Assembly: GCF_007991335.1 (NCBI RefSeq)
Contig: NZ_BJYD01000012.1
Location: 248,001-312,000 of the forward strand
DNA length: 64,000 bases
Direction: 5' to 3'
Source of the DNA: Halobacillus faecis
GTDB lineage: Bacteria; Bacillota; Bacilli; Bacillales; Halobacillaceae
Part shown: in pieces, positions 16,204 to 25,112 of the stretch
Position numbering within the stretch: position 1 is the stretch's first letter
How the letters are laid out: every line of letters begins with the position of its first letter
The notes under the pieces: model-generated
The model's database searches: none
Told to the model about the DNA's origin: nothing
Seen by the model: only the letters and a program-made list of their open reading frames with translations
Translations under genes and position numbers: made by a program

Positions 16204-17958
16204 CTAGTATCTGAAACGGCTGACTTGTTCCTGAAGATTGCTAGCTTCTTGAGCTAGTGTTTCACTCGCAGATGTAATCTCCTGAATGGATGCATTTTGC
16301 TGCTCTGTCGTAGCGGCTACGTGCTGGGATTGTTCTGATGCCTGGACAGAGAAGTTCTTAACCGCTTCAAAGGATTCTACGAGACTTTGAATATGATGAG
16401 TCATCGATTGAATGGAGCCTGTGATATCGTTCATCCCTCCAGACAGATCATGAACATCTGTTGTAATCGTTTTAAATGTCTGTTCGGCTTCTCCAACTAC
16501 ATGCACACCGGATTTAACAGCTTCATCACTTTTATTCATAAACTGCACCGCTTCTTGTGTTTTTTGTTGGATATCATGTACCAGGTCCATAATGTGATTC
16601 GCCGATTGACTAGACTGCTCGGCCAGTTTCCTTACTTCTTCGGCTACTACAGCAAAACCTTTTCCATGTTCACCGGCCCGTGCTGCTTCAATAGCCGCAT
16701 TCAACGCGAGCAAGTTTGTCTGCTCAGAGATATCTGTAATCAGAGATACGATTTTGCCAATTTCGTTGGATTTTTTCTCGAGAACCTGAATTGTACCGCT
16801 TGTGGTATTGGTATGATCATTGATTTCATGCATTTGCTGTAGGGCAGTATGAATAAGCTTCTCTCCTGATCCGGATGTTTCAGCTGTCTGATTCGACTTT
16901 TCTGAAAGGTTGATCATTTGTGTGGAAATGGTTTGAATATTTGATGATATATCATGAATCCATTCGGAAGATTCATTGGCATTGTCCATCTGTTGATCAG
17001 ATCCTGCGGCAACTTCTTGAATGGCTGTTGTGACTTGTTCTGCCGCAAGTGAGTTTTCTTCTGCGTTGGCATTCAATTGTTGGGAAGCGGCTGCCACTTG
17101 TTCTGAAGAAGCAGAAACAGACTCGATCAGCGCCTTCAGGTTGTTTTTCATTGTATTGAAATTTTCCACGAGCACGCCTATTTCGTCCTGATTCGACACT
17201 TGAAGATCGGCTGCGGTGAAATCTCCTTCAGCAATCCTTGTAGAGTGGTCAGATAGCTGTTTGATCGGTTTTGTTAAGCGATTGGAGAAGAACCATATGA
17301 TGAAGGCACCTAAAATCAACGATACTCCAAGCGTGATTAATAATGTGTTTAAGATCTGACTGGCTCCGCTGTTGAAATCCATCATGTATGTGCCTGAGAC
17401 GACAACCCAGCCCCAAGATGGCTCGTAAAGGGAGTAGGATACTTTAGGGGCAACGGTGTCAGGATCCCCCGGCAATGGCCATTCGAAATAGGTGAAACCG
17501 CCTCCGTTGGTTCCATTTGAGATAAGCTCCTGTGCGACCATGACTCCATTTGAGTCTTGGGATTCCCATATATTTTCCCCTTCAAGGGAAGGGTGGGCTA
17601 GTTCGGTTCCCTTTTCATCCAAAACAAAGAAGTAACCGTTTTCACCAAGGTCAATGGTTGAGTTAATCGGACGAGTTCCATCTTCCTGCATGGGTCCGAG
17701 AAGTTGTTCTTTTACTGTTTCTTGAGCTTCTTCCAGGGAAAGGTTCCCTGCCTGGACCGATTGATTTGCGATTTCAATCATGTCCACTGCTTGTTCTACG
17801 CTGTTTTTCAGGTTTGTCTTTCCAAGCTCATCAAGACTTCCTTTACTGGACTGGTAACCGATTAATCCAATAATTAGTGATGGGATGGCTAAAAGCAATA
17901 ACCCCATAATGAATACCTTTGCCCGGATTGTCCGGTTGATTTTCCAAAAGCTTCTCAT
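16204..17958 (-). CDS. Methyl-accepting chemotaxis protein with Cache sensor domain
   Basis: This 584-residue chemoreceptor has a transmembrane segment at residues 10-33, a periplasmic-type extracellular Cache domain (residues 35-205; motif [22 protein letters not shown]) and a second transmembrane segment at about 207-228. It continues with a HAMP domain and a long signalling coiled coil whose hairpin tip reads [22 protein letters not shown], split here at residue level around 415-436. It should relay ligand binding to CheA. A SigD-like promoter lies upstream. It sits between the thiamine operon and the ectoine cluster; a compatible solute or amino acid ligand is only a guess. Confidence 0.95.
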   Translation of the reverse strand: MRSFWKINRTIRAKVFIMGLLLLAIPSLIIGLIGYQSSKGSLDELGKTNLKNSVEQAVDMIEIANQSVQAGNLSLEEAQETVKEQLLGPMQEDGTRPINSTIDLGENGYFFVLDEKGTELAHPSLEGENIWESQDSNGVMVAQELISNGTNGGGFTYFEWPLPGDPDTVAPKVSYSLYEPSWGWVVVSGTYMMDFNSGASQILNTLLITLGVSLILGAFIIWFFSNRLTKPIKQLSDHSTRIAEGDFTAADLQVSNQDEIGVLVENFNTMKNNLKALIESVSASSEQVAAASQQLNANAEENSLAAEQVTTAIQEVAAGSDQQMDNANESSEWIHDISSNIQTISTQMINLSEKSNQTAETSGSGEKLIHTALQQMHEINDHTNTTSGTIQVLEKKSNEIGKIVSLITDISEQTNLLALNAAIEAARAGEHGKGFAVVAEEVRKLAEQSSQSANHIMDLVHDIQQKTQEAVQFMNKSDEAVKSGVHVVGEAEQTFKTITTDVHDLSGGMNDITGSIQSMTHHIQSLVESFEAVKNFSVQASEQSQHVAATTEQQNASIQEITSASETLAQEASNLQEQVSRFRY

Positions 17959-18000
17959 ACTCCAAACCCCTTCTTCGTCTGTCTTTTTCTCTTTTTTCTA

Positions 18001-18027
18001 ATATCGGAAGAAGGGGATGAATTTATA
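18001..18027 (-). promoter_or_regulatory. Candidate SigD (flagellar sigma) promoter for the chemoreceptor
   Basis: On the minus strand CCGATAT (18001-18007) matches the SigD -10 core. A TATA/TAAA element lies about 14-16 nt upstream (18022-18027), close to the TAAA-N15-GCCGATAT consensus. It is 43 bp before the receptor start codon. Confidence 0.55.
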
Positions 18028-18066
18028 TAAGTCGGACAAAATTTGTAAAGATTTCGTGGCGATAAT

Positions 18067-19287
18067 TTAAACCTTGTTTTGCAGACGATCCCCTGGTTGA
18101 AGAACTGGAATTTCGATTTGAACGGTATCCGGATACTTAATTCCCGCGCCCGTATTGAGTACCACCACTTCATCCGATGCGGAAATCCAGTTTTCTGCTC
18201 TTAACTTTCTCGCAGCAGCAAATGCTGCAGCGCCTTCTGGGCAGACGAAGGCTCCTTCTTTTTGGGCTATTCTTTTTTGCTCTTTCAAAAGGTCATCATC
18301 GCTGACCGCTACTGCACATCCGCTTGTATCATATAAGGCGTCAAGGACGAGGAAGTCCCCAATCGCCTTGGGTACATTGATGCCAAATGCGATGGTTTCA
18401 GAATCTTTCCAGAACGAAGATTCCCTCAGCCCTTGCTGCCATGCTTCCACGATCGGAGCACAACCTTCAGATTGAACAGCTACGAGCTTTGGCATCCGGT
18501 CTTTAGCGATCCAGCCAAGCTCCTGTAATTCTCTCAAGGCTTTATGAATACCGATTAATCCAACGCCGCCACCTGTCGGGTAGAGGATGACATCTGGAAC
18601 GTTCCAGCCTAACTGCTCTGCGATTTCAAGACCCATCGTTTTCTTTCCTTCAATCCTATATGGTTCTTTTAATGTAGATACATCATAGAGTTCGGAAGTT
18701 TCTACAGCTTCCGCGACAATTTTTCCTGCATCGCTGATCAGCCCGTTCACGAGAAAAAGGTTGGCCCCTGATAAGGCACATTCGTTCCGGGTGATTTTGG
18801 GTGCATCCATAGGCATGACAATGGTCGATTCCATTGATGCTCTTGAAGCGTATAGGGACCAGGCTGCCCCTGCGTTGCCGTTTGTCGGCATGGCAAGTTC
18901 TTTCACGCCGAGTTCTTTCGCTTTGGATACACCAACTGCAGCGCCTCTTGCCTTGAAGGATCCGGTAGGGATGATTCCTTCATCTTTCATATGCAGTTTT
19001 CGGATATTCATATCTGTCTGCAGGGTAGGGAGGGGAATCAACGGACTCATGCCTTCTCCCAAAGAAGTTTTGTATGTAGGATCCTGGAGTGGTAAAAGTT
19101 CATGATAACGCCAAAGATCGGGGGATCTTTCTTTCAGTTGCTCGGGGGACCATGATTTCTTCAGATTGTCTAAGTCATAGCTTACGAGTAAAGGAGATCC
19201 GCATGTACATAGATGCTGGGGTTCTGTAGCTCTATAGCTTTCCTCACATTTCGGGCAGTACAAATGAGATAAGTAACTGTATGTCAT
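18067..19287 (-). CDS. Threonine synthase (PLP, fold type II) linked to ectoine cluster
   Basis: This 406-residue enzyme has an N-terminal zinc-ribbon-like segment (CPKC...CTCGSPL, residues 10-32) followed by a PLP lyase/synthase domain. The PLP lysine lies in PTGSFKARGAAVG (about residue 104), the NGNAG phosphate loop follows, and TGGGVGLIG is present. This architecture is that of threonine synthases which make threonine from O-phosphohomoserine. The in-frame start at 19359 is less likely: AAAGGAGG is placed 8 nt before the ATG at 19285-19287. It is divergent from doeA and shares about 190 bp of intergenic DNA. With homoserine dehydrogenase in the facing operon it suggests a homoserine/threonine outlet; no homoserine kinase is nearby, so its substrate could differ. 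Confidence 0.82.
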   Translation of the reverse strand: MTYSYLSHLYCPKCEESYRATEPQHLCTCGSPLLVSYDLDNLKKSWSPEQLKERSPDLWRYHELLPLQDPTYKTSLGEGMSPLIPLPTLQTDMNIRKLHMKDEGIIPTGSFKARGAAVGVSKAKELGVKELAMPTNGNAGAAWSLYASRASMESTIVMPMDAPKITRNECALSGANLFLVNGLISDAGKIVAEAVETSELYDVSTLKEPYRIEGKKTMGLEIAEQLGWNVPDVILYPTGGGVGLIGIHKALRELQELGWIAKDRMPKLVAVQSEGCAPIVEAWQQGLRESSFWKDSETIAFGINVPKAIGDFLVLDALYDTSGCAVAVSDDDLLKEQKRIAQKEGAFVCPEGAAAFAAARKLRAENWISASDEVVVLNTGAGIKYPDTVQIEIPVLQPGDRLQNKV

Positions 19288-19477
19288 CTTCATATCCTCC
19301 TTTGATCCGGTTATTCGTATCGTAACATAAGAAATGGATGGAGAGGCTTTTGACGACATTGTACTATGGACATCCTCTAAACTTCATACACTTTTTACAT
19401 TACAAGAAAAAAATTCTTTGAATACAATGGATATATAGTCTTTTGAAAATTCAGACAAATAGCGCGGAGGGGATGAA

Positions 19478-20680
19478 ATGGTTCTTCCTTTTGACATTTT
19501 AGAGTATCACCAACGTTTACAGAAAACAAAGAAACGTATGGCTGAACAAGGAATTGACGTGCTTTTGATTACAGACCCGGCAAACATGAATTACCTTTCT
19601 GGTTATGATGCCTGGTCTTTTTATGTTCACCAGATGCTTGTGATTATCGTTGATGAACCGCAGCCGCTTTGGATTGGTCGTTATCAAGATGCGAATGGGG
19701 CAAGGGTGACGACGTGGATTTATGATGAGAATGTCATTGCCTACCCAGACTACTACGTGCATTCAGATGTTTATCACCCGATGGATTTCATGGCGGATAT
19801 TCTCCTTCAGATCGGTCAAGGAAAAAGGAAAATCGGAGTGGAGATGGATCATTACTACTTTACGGCCAAGGCGTTGGAAAGGTTAAAGAGAGGATTGCCA
19901 AATGCCACCTTCGAGGACGCGACACTCCTTGTAAACGGCGTCCGTATCGTCAAATCGGATCAGGAAATTGAATATATGAGACGGGCTGCCCAAATTGCAG
20001 ATCTTGCGATGACCAAAGGAGTGGAAAGTATTTACCCTGGTGTCCGGGAATGCGATACCGCAGCTGAAATTTACTATCACATGGTCAGGGGAACTTCGGA
20101 GTTTGGTGGTGAATACCCTGCGATTGTTCCTCTGCTTCCGACCGGGGACCATACTTCGATCCCCCACCTGACATGGTCAGACCGGCCTTTTGTAAAAGGG
20201 AATGCCGTCATCATAGAACTTGCCGGGTGTTATAAACGCTACCATGTACCTCTTGCCCGTACGGTCTCCATAGGGGAACCGAATGAAAAAATGAAACAAG
20301 TCGCTCCGGTCGTATTGGAAGGTATTCAGAATGTCCTCGAATTCGCAAAGCCTGGGGTGACCTGTGGAGAACTTGAAGAAGTGTGGAGAAAGAGTATTAA
20401 AAAACATGGATTTGAAAAAGAAGCCCGCTTGGGTTATTCGGTCGGGCTCAATTATCCACCGGACTGGGGAGAGCATACAGCGAGCATCCGGAGAGGGGAT
20501 CCAACTGTACTGGAACCCAATATGACGTTCCATTTGATACCGGCGTTATGGTTCGATACAGATGGAATTGAAATAAGTGAAACGTTTAAGGTCACCGAAT
20601 CTGGCAGTGAGCGGTTCACTACTTATCCGCAGGAATTGATTATACGTGATCATATGGATTTGAGCGGTCAAATCAGCTGA
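19478..20680 (+). CDS. doeA: Ectoine hydrolase (M24 peptidase fold)
   Basis: This 400-residue creatinase/Xaa-Pro-peptidase-fold protein matches ectoine hydrolases (DoeA/EutD), which open the ectoine ring to N-acetyl-diaminobutyrate. Characteristic stretches are NMNYLSGYDAWSFYVHQ, IGRYQDANGARVTTW and YVHSDVYHPMDF at residues 30-110, and GEYPAIVPLLPTGDHTSIPHLTW and LIPALWFDTDGIEISET in the catalytic half. The usual five metal ligands of M24 peptidases are incomplete, in line with the reported metal-independent, Glu-dependent mechanism of this subfamily. It is the first gene of a six-gene operon; CGGAGGGG is 5 nt before the ATG. The following gene starts about 7 bp after its stop. Confidence 0.85.
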   Translation: MVLPFDILEYHQRLQKTKKRMAEQGIDVLLITDPANMNYLSGYDAWSFYVHQMLVIIVDEPQPLWIGRYQDANGARVTTWIYDENVIAYPDYYVHSDVYHPMDFMADILLQIGQGKRKIGVEMDHYYFTAKALERLKRGLPNATFEDATLLVNGVRIVKSDQEIEYMRRAAQIADLAMTKGVESIYPGVRECDTAAEIYYHMVRGTSEFGGEYPAIVPLLPTGDHTSIPHLTWSDRPFVKGNAVIIELAGCYKRYHVPLARTVSIGEPNEKMKQVAPVVLEGIQNVLEFAKPGVTCGELEEVWRKSIKKHGFEKEARLGYSVGLNYPPDWGEHTASIRRGDPTVLEPNMTFHLIPALWFDTDGIEISETFKVTESGSERFTTYPQELIIRDHMDLSGQIS

Positions 20681-20687
20681 GGGGGGA

Positions 20688-21668
20688 CTGAAAATTAGAC
20701 TCTTTGGTCGGAAAGACATTGAAAAAGTCATTCGTCTCGATACAGATCTTGTTGGAAAAATGGAAGAAGCCTTCACTTCATTAGTGGAAAAAGAGACCGC
20801 AATGCCCCCGATCATGCGCATTGATGTGCCTGACCATAATGGTGAAGTGGATATCAAGTCCGCTTATATCAAAGGAGAAGACAGCTTTGCTATAAAGCTG
20901 TCTTCTGGATTCTTTGATAATCCCGCCATGGGAATTCCGAGCGCTAATGGCCTCATGATCTTAATCAATAGTCACACAGGTGAACCACTCGCGGTTTTGG
21001 CAGATGAAGGACGACTGACAGACTTAAGGACGGCAGCTGCCGGAGCGGTGGCTGCGAAATATGGAAGCAGGGAAACCAGCCGGATCGCAGGAATTCTTGG
21101 TACCGGGGCCCAAGCGCGTCTTCAGCTATATGCGCTTATGCTGGTTCGTCCTATTGAGCATGTATTCGTTTATGGAAGAAATGGTGAGAAAGCCGTTAAA
21201 TTTAAACATAAGATGGAGCAGAAAACAGGTCTTCATCTGACTGTATGTGAGACAGCTGAGCAAGTCGTACGAAAAAGTGATGTTGTGGTAACGACGACAC
21301 CGTCTAAAGAACCGTTGGTTTATGGAGATTGGATGAGGCCGGGGCTTCATATCACCGCTATGGGCTCGGATGCCGAGCACAAGCAGGAATTAGATGCTTC
21401 AGTCATAGAGAAAGCGGATGTCGTCGTCTGTGATGTGAAATCTCAGTCCGTCCGTTTGGGAGAGTTACGCTCGTCTCCGGAGCAGATGGAACGTGCCATC
21501 GAGCTTGGGGAAGTGACGAGTGGAAAGCGGTCGTTCCGACAATCAGATGAAGAGATTACAGTTTGTGATTTAACAGGAACGGGTGTGCAGGATACAGCCA
21601 TTGCAAGACATGTGTACCATCAACTTTTAGATTGGGAGGGCGTTACGGATGAAAGACGCGAAGTTTAG
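20688..21668 (+). CDS. eutC: Ornithine cyclodeaminase-family protein, EutC type (non-AUG start)
   Basis: This is a member of the ornithine cyclodeaminase/mu-crystallin family. Visible features are the substrate-binding FAIKLSSGFF, TDLRTAAAGAVAAKYG and the Rossmann motif ILGTGAQARLQL (about residue 132), then ITAMGSDAEHKQELD. In hydroxyectoine users EutC acts with EutB in converting hydroxyectoine derivatives toward ectoine. The first ATG (20760) would remove a conserved N-terminal helix (RLFGRKDIEKVIRL). The open frame upstream has no ATG, GTG or TTG; GAGGGGGG lies before CTG (20688) and ATT (20694), so a non-AUG start is inferred, giving about 326 residues, the family norm. It overlaps the next gene by 20 bp. 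Confidence 0.78.
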   Translation: MKIRLFGRKDIEKVIRLDTDLVGKMEEAFTSLVEKETAMPPIMRIDVPDHNGEVDIKSAYIKGEDSFAIKLSSGFFDNPAMGIPSANGLMILINSHTGEPLAVLADEGRLTDLRTAAAGAVAAKYGSRETSRIAGILGTGAQARLQLYALMLVRPIEHVFVYGRNGEKAVKFKHKMEQKTGLHLTVCETAEQVVRKSDVVVTTTPSKEPLVYGDWMRPGLHITAMGSDAEHKQELDASVIEKADVVVCDVKSQSVRLGELRSSPEQMERAIELGEVTSGKRSFRQSDEEITVCDLTGTGVQDTAIARHVYHQLLDWEGVTDERREV

Positions 21669-22842
21669 TACCAAATCGATTTGGGCCGGTGAAAAAGAAC
21701 AACTTGCTTTCGGAGCGACACAAGTGCCTGTCGTTCACAGTGTTTCCTTTGGTTATGACGACATGGATGAATGGTATGAAGTAGCCGTCGGCAATAAGCC
21801 CGGACATATTTATGGAAGGAATACAAACCCGACTGTTCAGGCTTTCGAAGAAAAAATTCGCATCTTAGAAAATGCCGAAGCGGCTACAAGCTTTTCCACA
21901 GGGATGGCAGCGATTAGTAATACACTTGGCACCTTGCTTTTCCCTGGAGATCGTGTGGTATCCATCAAGGATACGTACGGAGGAACGAATAAAATTTTCA
22001 CAGAATTCCTCCCAAAACAGCAAGTGGAAGTCGTGCTGTGTGAAACAGGAGATCATGAGGCACTCGAAGCTGAAGTGGCTAAAGGTTGCAAGGTCCTCTA
22101 TTTGGAAAGCCCGACGAATCCGACGGTGAAAATTACCGACATTAAGCGAATGGCTGCAGCCGGGAAAGCAGTGGGGGCAACCGTAGTCGTTGATAATACG
22201 TTTGCTACACCTGTCAATCAAAACCCTCTTGATCTTGGAGCAGACCTTGTTATCCATAGTGCAACGAAGTTTCTAGGCGGGCATGCGGATGCCTTAGGCG
22301 GGGCCGTATGTGGCAGGAAGAGCCTGGTCGAAGCCATTTATCACTACAGGGAAATCAACGGGGCGACCCTCGATCCAATGGCGGCTTATTTGCTCTTGAG
22401 AGGGATGAAAACACTGAAGCTTCGTGTAGAGCAGCAAAACAAAAATGCCGAAGCGATTGCGGAACATTTAAAAACCTTCGATCTCGTGGAAGAAGTTTTT
22501 TATCCAGGACTCCCTTCTCATCCGAACCATCAGATTGCAAAACAACAAATGAAAGGGTATGGCGGGATGCTAAGCTTTGCTGTGAAAGGTGGAGTAGCTA
22601 CTGTACGCGACCTTTTACCAAAGCTGCAATTTGCTAACCGTGCCGCTAATCTAGGCTCAGTGGAAACGGTCGTCGGACCATCCAGAACAACGAGTCATGT
22701 GGAATGCACACCTGAAGAACGTGCAGCCATGGGGATTCCGGAAGGTTTGATCCGTTATTCGGCCGGGATTGAAGATATCGAGGACCTGAAAAATGACCTG
22801 TCACAGGCTTTCCAGTCGTTACACACTTATGTGAAAAAGTGA
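21649..22842 (+). CDS. Cys/Met-metabolism PLP enzyme (cystathionine gamma-synthase/lyase-like)
   Basis: This 397-residue fold-type I PLP enzyme of the trans-sulfuration family has the PLP lysine in SATKFLGGHAD (about residue 207), HIYGRNTNPTVQAFE at residues 46-60, the FSTGMAAI phosphate-binding loop and YLESPTNPTVK. Relatives carry out gamma-replacement or gamma-elimination on activated homoserines or cystathionine. Inside an ectoine-degradation operon with no aminotransferase it is a candidate to process diaminobutyrate, hydroxylated intermediates or homoserine; this is inference only. It overlaps eutC by 20 bp and is followed after 12 bp by the deacetylase gene. A plain methionine-metabolism role is possible but would not explain the tight coupling. 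Confidence 0.85.
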   Translation: MKDAKFSTKSIWAGEKEQLAFGATQVPVVHSVSFGYDDMDEWYEVAVGNKPGHIYGRNTNPTVQAFEEKIRILENAEAATSFSTGMAAISNTLGTLLFPGDRVVSIKDTYGGTNKIFTEFLPKQQVEVVLCETGDHEALEAEVAKGCKVLYLESPTNPTVKITDIKRMAAAGKAVGATVVVDNTFATPVNQNPLDLGADLVIHSATKFLGGHADALGGAVCGRKSLVEAIYHYREINGATLDPMAAYLLLRGMKTLKLRVEQQNKNAEAIAEHLKTFDLVEEVFYPGLPSHPNHQIAKQQMKGYGGMLSFAVKGGVATVRDLLPKLQFANRAANLGSVETVVGPSRTTSHVECTPEERAAMGIPEGLIRYSAGIEDIEDLKNDLSQAFQSLHTYVKK

Positions 22843-22854
22843 GGAGGAAAGGAT

Positions 22855-24051
22855 GTGGAGACCGATAAGACGGACCTCGTCTTGCGTTCGAATCAGCTTT
22901 TGGATCGTTTAGTTGAGTGGCGACGAGACTTCCATCGCTTCCCCGAACTCAGCTTTCAGGAAAAGCGAACAAGTGAAAAGATAGCAGGAATATTAGAAAG
23001 CTTCCAAACGTTTGAAATTGAAAAGAATGTCGGAGGTTACGGAATCATCGCTACCTTGAGTCACGGGGAAGGTCCCGTGATCGGGATTCGTGCAGATATG
23101 GACGCCCTCCCCATTACAGAAACGACGGACGCCCCCTGGACTTCCCAACACCCGGGTGTGATGCATGCGTGTGGGCATGATGCGCATATGGCCATCTTGC
23201 TCGGCATCGCCCAGTTGTTGGCTGAAGATGCAAAAGCAGGACGTTTTCAAGGAACAATCAAATTGATTTTTCAGCCAGCAGAAGAAAGTTGTGATGCAGA
23301 AGGAAAAACGGGAGCAATAAAGATGTTAGAGTCCGGAAGACTTCAACACCTGGAGGCCGTGTTATCCCTGCACATGTGTCCTTGGAGGAAGTCCGGGGAA
23401 ATCCAATGGAATGATGGCCCAAGCATGGCAAACAACGACGAATTTCATATGAGAATTCAAGGGAGCGGCGGTCATGCTGGATATCCGCAGCAAGTAAAAG
23501 ACCCGATATGGATGGCAACTTGTGTCCTGCAGGCGTTATACAGTCTGAATGGTCGAAAAGTAAACCCGCTGGATGTTGGCACTATTAGTGTCGGTCAGGT
23601 GCATGCCGGAGAGGCCAACAATGTAATACCAAGCACTGTAGACATAAAGGGGACGATCAGATCCTATAAGGATGATGTAAGAGATGTGTTATGCCAGGGA
23701 ATTCATCAGGTGGCCGATGTTGTGACAGCGCTGGGGGGAGAATATTCACTTGGTATCCATCGCGGTGAACCCTCGTTAATCAACGACCCTGAAATCAACT
23801 ACATCATAAAGGAAGCCGCTTCCGGACTGAGTATGTTTGAAGAGCCCTTTGGGATGGGGAGCGAAGACTTCAGTTACTTCACTAGAAAAATCCCAGGAGC
23901 GATGTTTTTTCTGGGTTGCGGTCTGGAAAAGGAACGGAGTCTCCATCAATCAGATTTTGATATTGATGAACACTCACTGCCGATTGGTGTGAGAGTGCTT
24001 TTAAAAAGTGCTTACTTATTACTTGAGCGAGGAGGAGTCCACTCAAAATGA
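22855..24051 (+). CDS. M20 amidohydrolase, probable N-acetyl-diaminobutyrate deacetylase
   Basis: This 398-residue M20D-family metallohydrolase has the metal-binding motif HACGHDAHM (about residue 103), the PAEE carboxylate (FQPAEESCD), a dimerisation domain with GSGGHAGYPQ and the C-terminal GMGSEDFSYF Glu/Asp ligand block. All catalytic residues appear present. Enzymes of this family remove acyl groups from amino acids. Its place after doeA suggests hydrolysis of N-alpha-acetyl-diaminobutyrate, the DoeB step, which in proteobacteria is done by a different (AstE/AspA-like) family. Start is GTG at 22855 after GGAGG. It overlaps the homoserine dehydrogenase gene by 4 bp. Confidence 0.8.
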   Translation: METDKTDLVLRSNQLLDRLVEWRRDFHRFPELSFQEKRTSEKIAGILESFQTFEIEKNVGGYGIIATLSHGEGPVIGIRADMDALPITETTDAPWTSQHPGVMHACGHDAHMAILLGIAQLLAEDAKAGRFQGTIKLIFQPAEESCDAEGKTGAIKMLESGRLQHLEAVLSLHMCPWRKSGEIQWNDGPSMANNDEFHMRIQGSGGHAGYPQQVKDPIWMATCVLQALYSLNGRKVNPLDVGTISVGQVHAGEANNVIPSTVDIKGTIRSYKDDVRDVLCQGIHQVADVVTALGGEYSLGIHRGEPSLINDPEINYIIKEAASGLSMFEEPFGMGSEDFSYFTRKIPGAMFFLGCGLEKERSLHQSDFDIDEHSLPIGVRVLLKSAYLLLERGGVHSK

Positions 24052-25112
24052 AAATAGCCATGATCGGATTTGGAGGCGTAGGTCAAGCGTTTGCGGAAAT
24101 TGTGGAAGAAAAGCACCAGGAGCTTCAGCAAAATCACGGACTTGATGTTGAAATCGTGGCTGTATCGGATGTCATGAAAGGCGCTATATATCAACCGGAT
24201 GGTCTGAATATTACAAAGTTGTTAGAGTGTGTAAAACGAACGGGCTCTGTAGAATCCTATCCATCATCCAGTCAGACAATCAAAGGGTGGAACAGTTTAG
24301 AAACGATAGAGAAAGCACAGGTGGATGTCATTATAGAAGTGACCTACACGGATGTCAAAACCGGCGAGCCTGCACTCACTCACTGCCATCGTGCTTTTGA
24401 AACAGGGAAAAGTGTCATTACGACAAACAAGGGTCCTGTTGCCCTCGCTTATCAGGAGTTAACCGAAAAAGCGGAAAAACACGACGTGTTTTTCGGATTC
24501 GAAGGAACGGTCATGAGTGGGACGCCGGCTTTAAGGCTCCCGTTAGAAACCTTAGCAGGCAATGAAATTAAAGAAATCAAAGGGATATTGAATGGAACGA
24601 CCAATTATATTCTTACCGCTATGGAAAGTGGAATGACATTGAATCAAGCGTTAGAAAAAGCCCAAGCCCTCGGTTATGCAGAGGCCGATCCGACGAGTGA
24701 TCTTGAAGCCTACGATGTTAGGTATAAAGCAGCTATCTTATCGAACCATGTGTATGGAGTTCATCTCGACCCGGATGAAATTTTCTGTGCCGGAATTACT
24801 GGTTTATCAGTAGAAGATATCCAAGAAGCGAAACGGGACGGCGAGAAATGGAAACTGCTTGCCCGTATCTCTCAAAACAAAGGCAAGGTGAAGGCAACTG
24901 TCCAGCCGGAGCGTCTGAATCAGGATGATCTCTTAGCACGTGTGAGTGGTGCAACAAATGCGATCGTCTATGAATGTGATCTGTCCGGGACGATCATGCT
25001 CACAGGTGCAGGGGCGGGGTTAAAGGAAACGGGATTTTCTCTAATGATCGATTTGATTCATTGTCACAAACAAAAGCAGGGATCCAAAATCGGAGGAGGG
25101 AGTCACTCATGA
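24048..25112 (+). CDS. hom: Homoserine dehydrogenase (no ACT domain)
   Basis: This 354-residue enzyme interconverts aspartate semialdehyde and homoserine with NAD(P)H. The N-terminal Rossmann motif IGFGGVGQAFAE is at residues 6-17, the catalytic NKGPVA Lys near residue 128 and GILNGTTNYIL near residue 182, with YAEADPTSDLEAYDVRYKAAILSN as the substrate block (read in two parts around residues 214-236). The usual C-terminal ACT regulatory domain is absent, suggesting no threonine feedback. It is coupled by ATGA overlaps to the deacetylase before it and the aldehyde dehydrogenase after it, so it probably draws on the aspartate semialdehyde made from ectoine. It is a likely paralogue of the anabolic Hom. 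Confidence 0.87.
   Translation: MKIAMIGFGGVGQAFAEIVEEKHQELQQNHGLDVEIVAVSDVMKGAIYQPDGLNITKLLECVKRTGSVESYPSSSQTIKGWNSLETIEKAQVDVIIEVTYTDVKTGEPALTHCHRAFETGKSVITTNKGPVALAYQELTEKAEKHDVFFGFEGTVMSGTPALRLPLETLAGNEIKEIKGILNGTTNYILTAMESGMTLNQALEKAQALGYAEADPTSDLEAYDVRYKAAILSNHVYGVHLDPDEIFCAGITGLSVEDIQEAKRDGEKWKLLARISQNKGKVKATVQPERLNQDDLLARVSGATNAIVYECDLSGTIMLTGAGAGLKETGFSLMIDLIHCHKQKQGSKIGGGSHS

Noticed and set aside
25061-25108. Longer aldehyde dehydrogenase start inside hom
   Set aside because: It has no ribosome-binding site; the ATG at 25109 has GGAGGAGGG upstream and the usual ATGA overlap.
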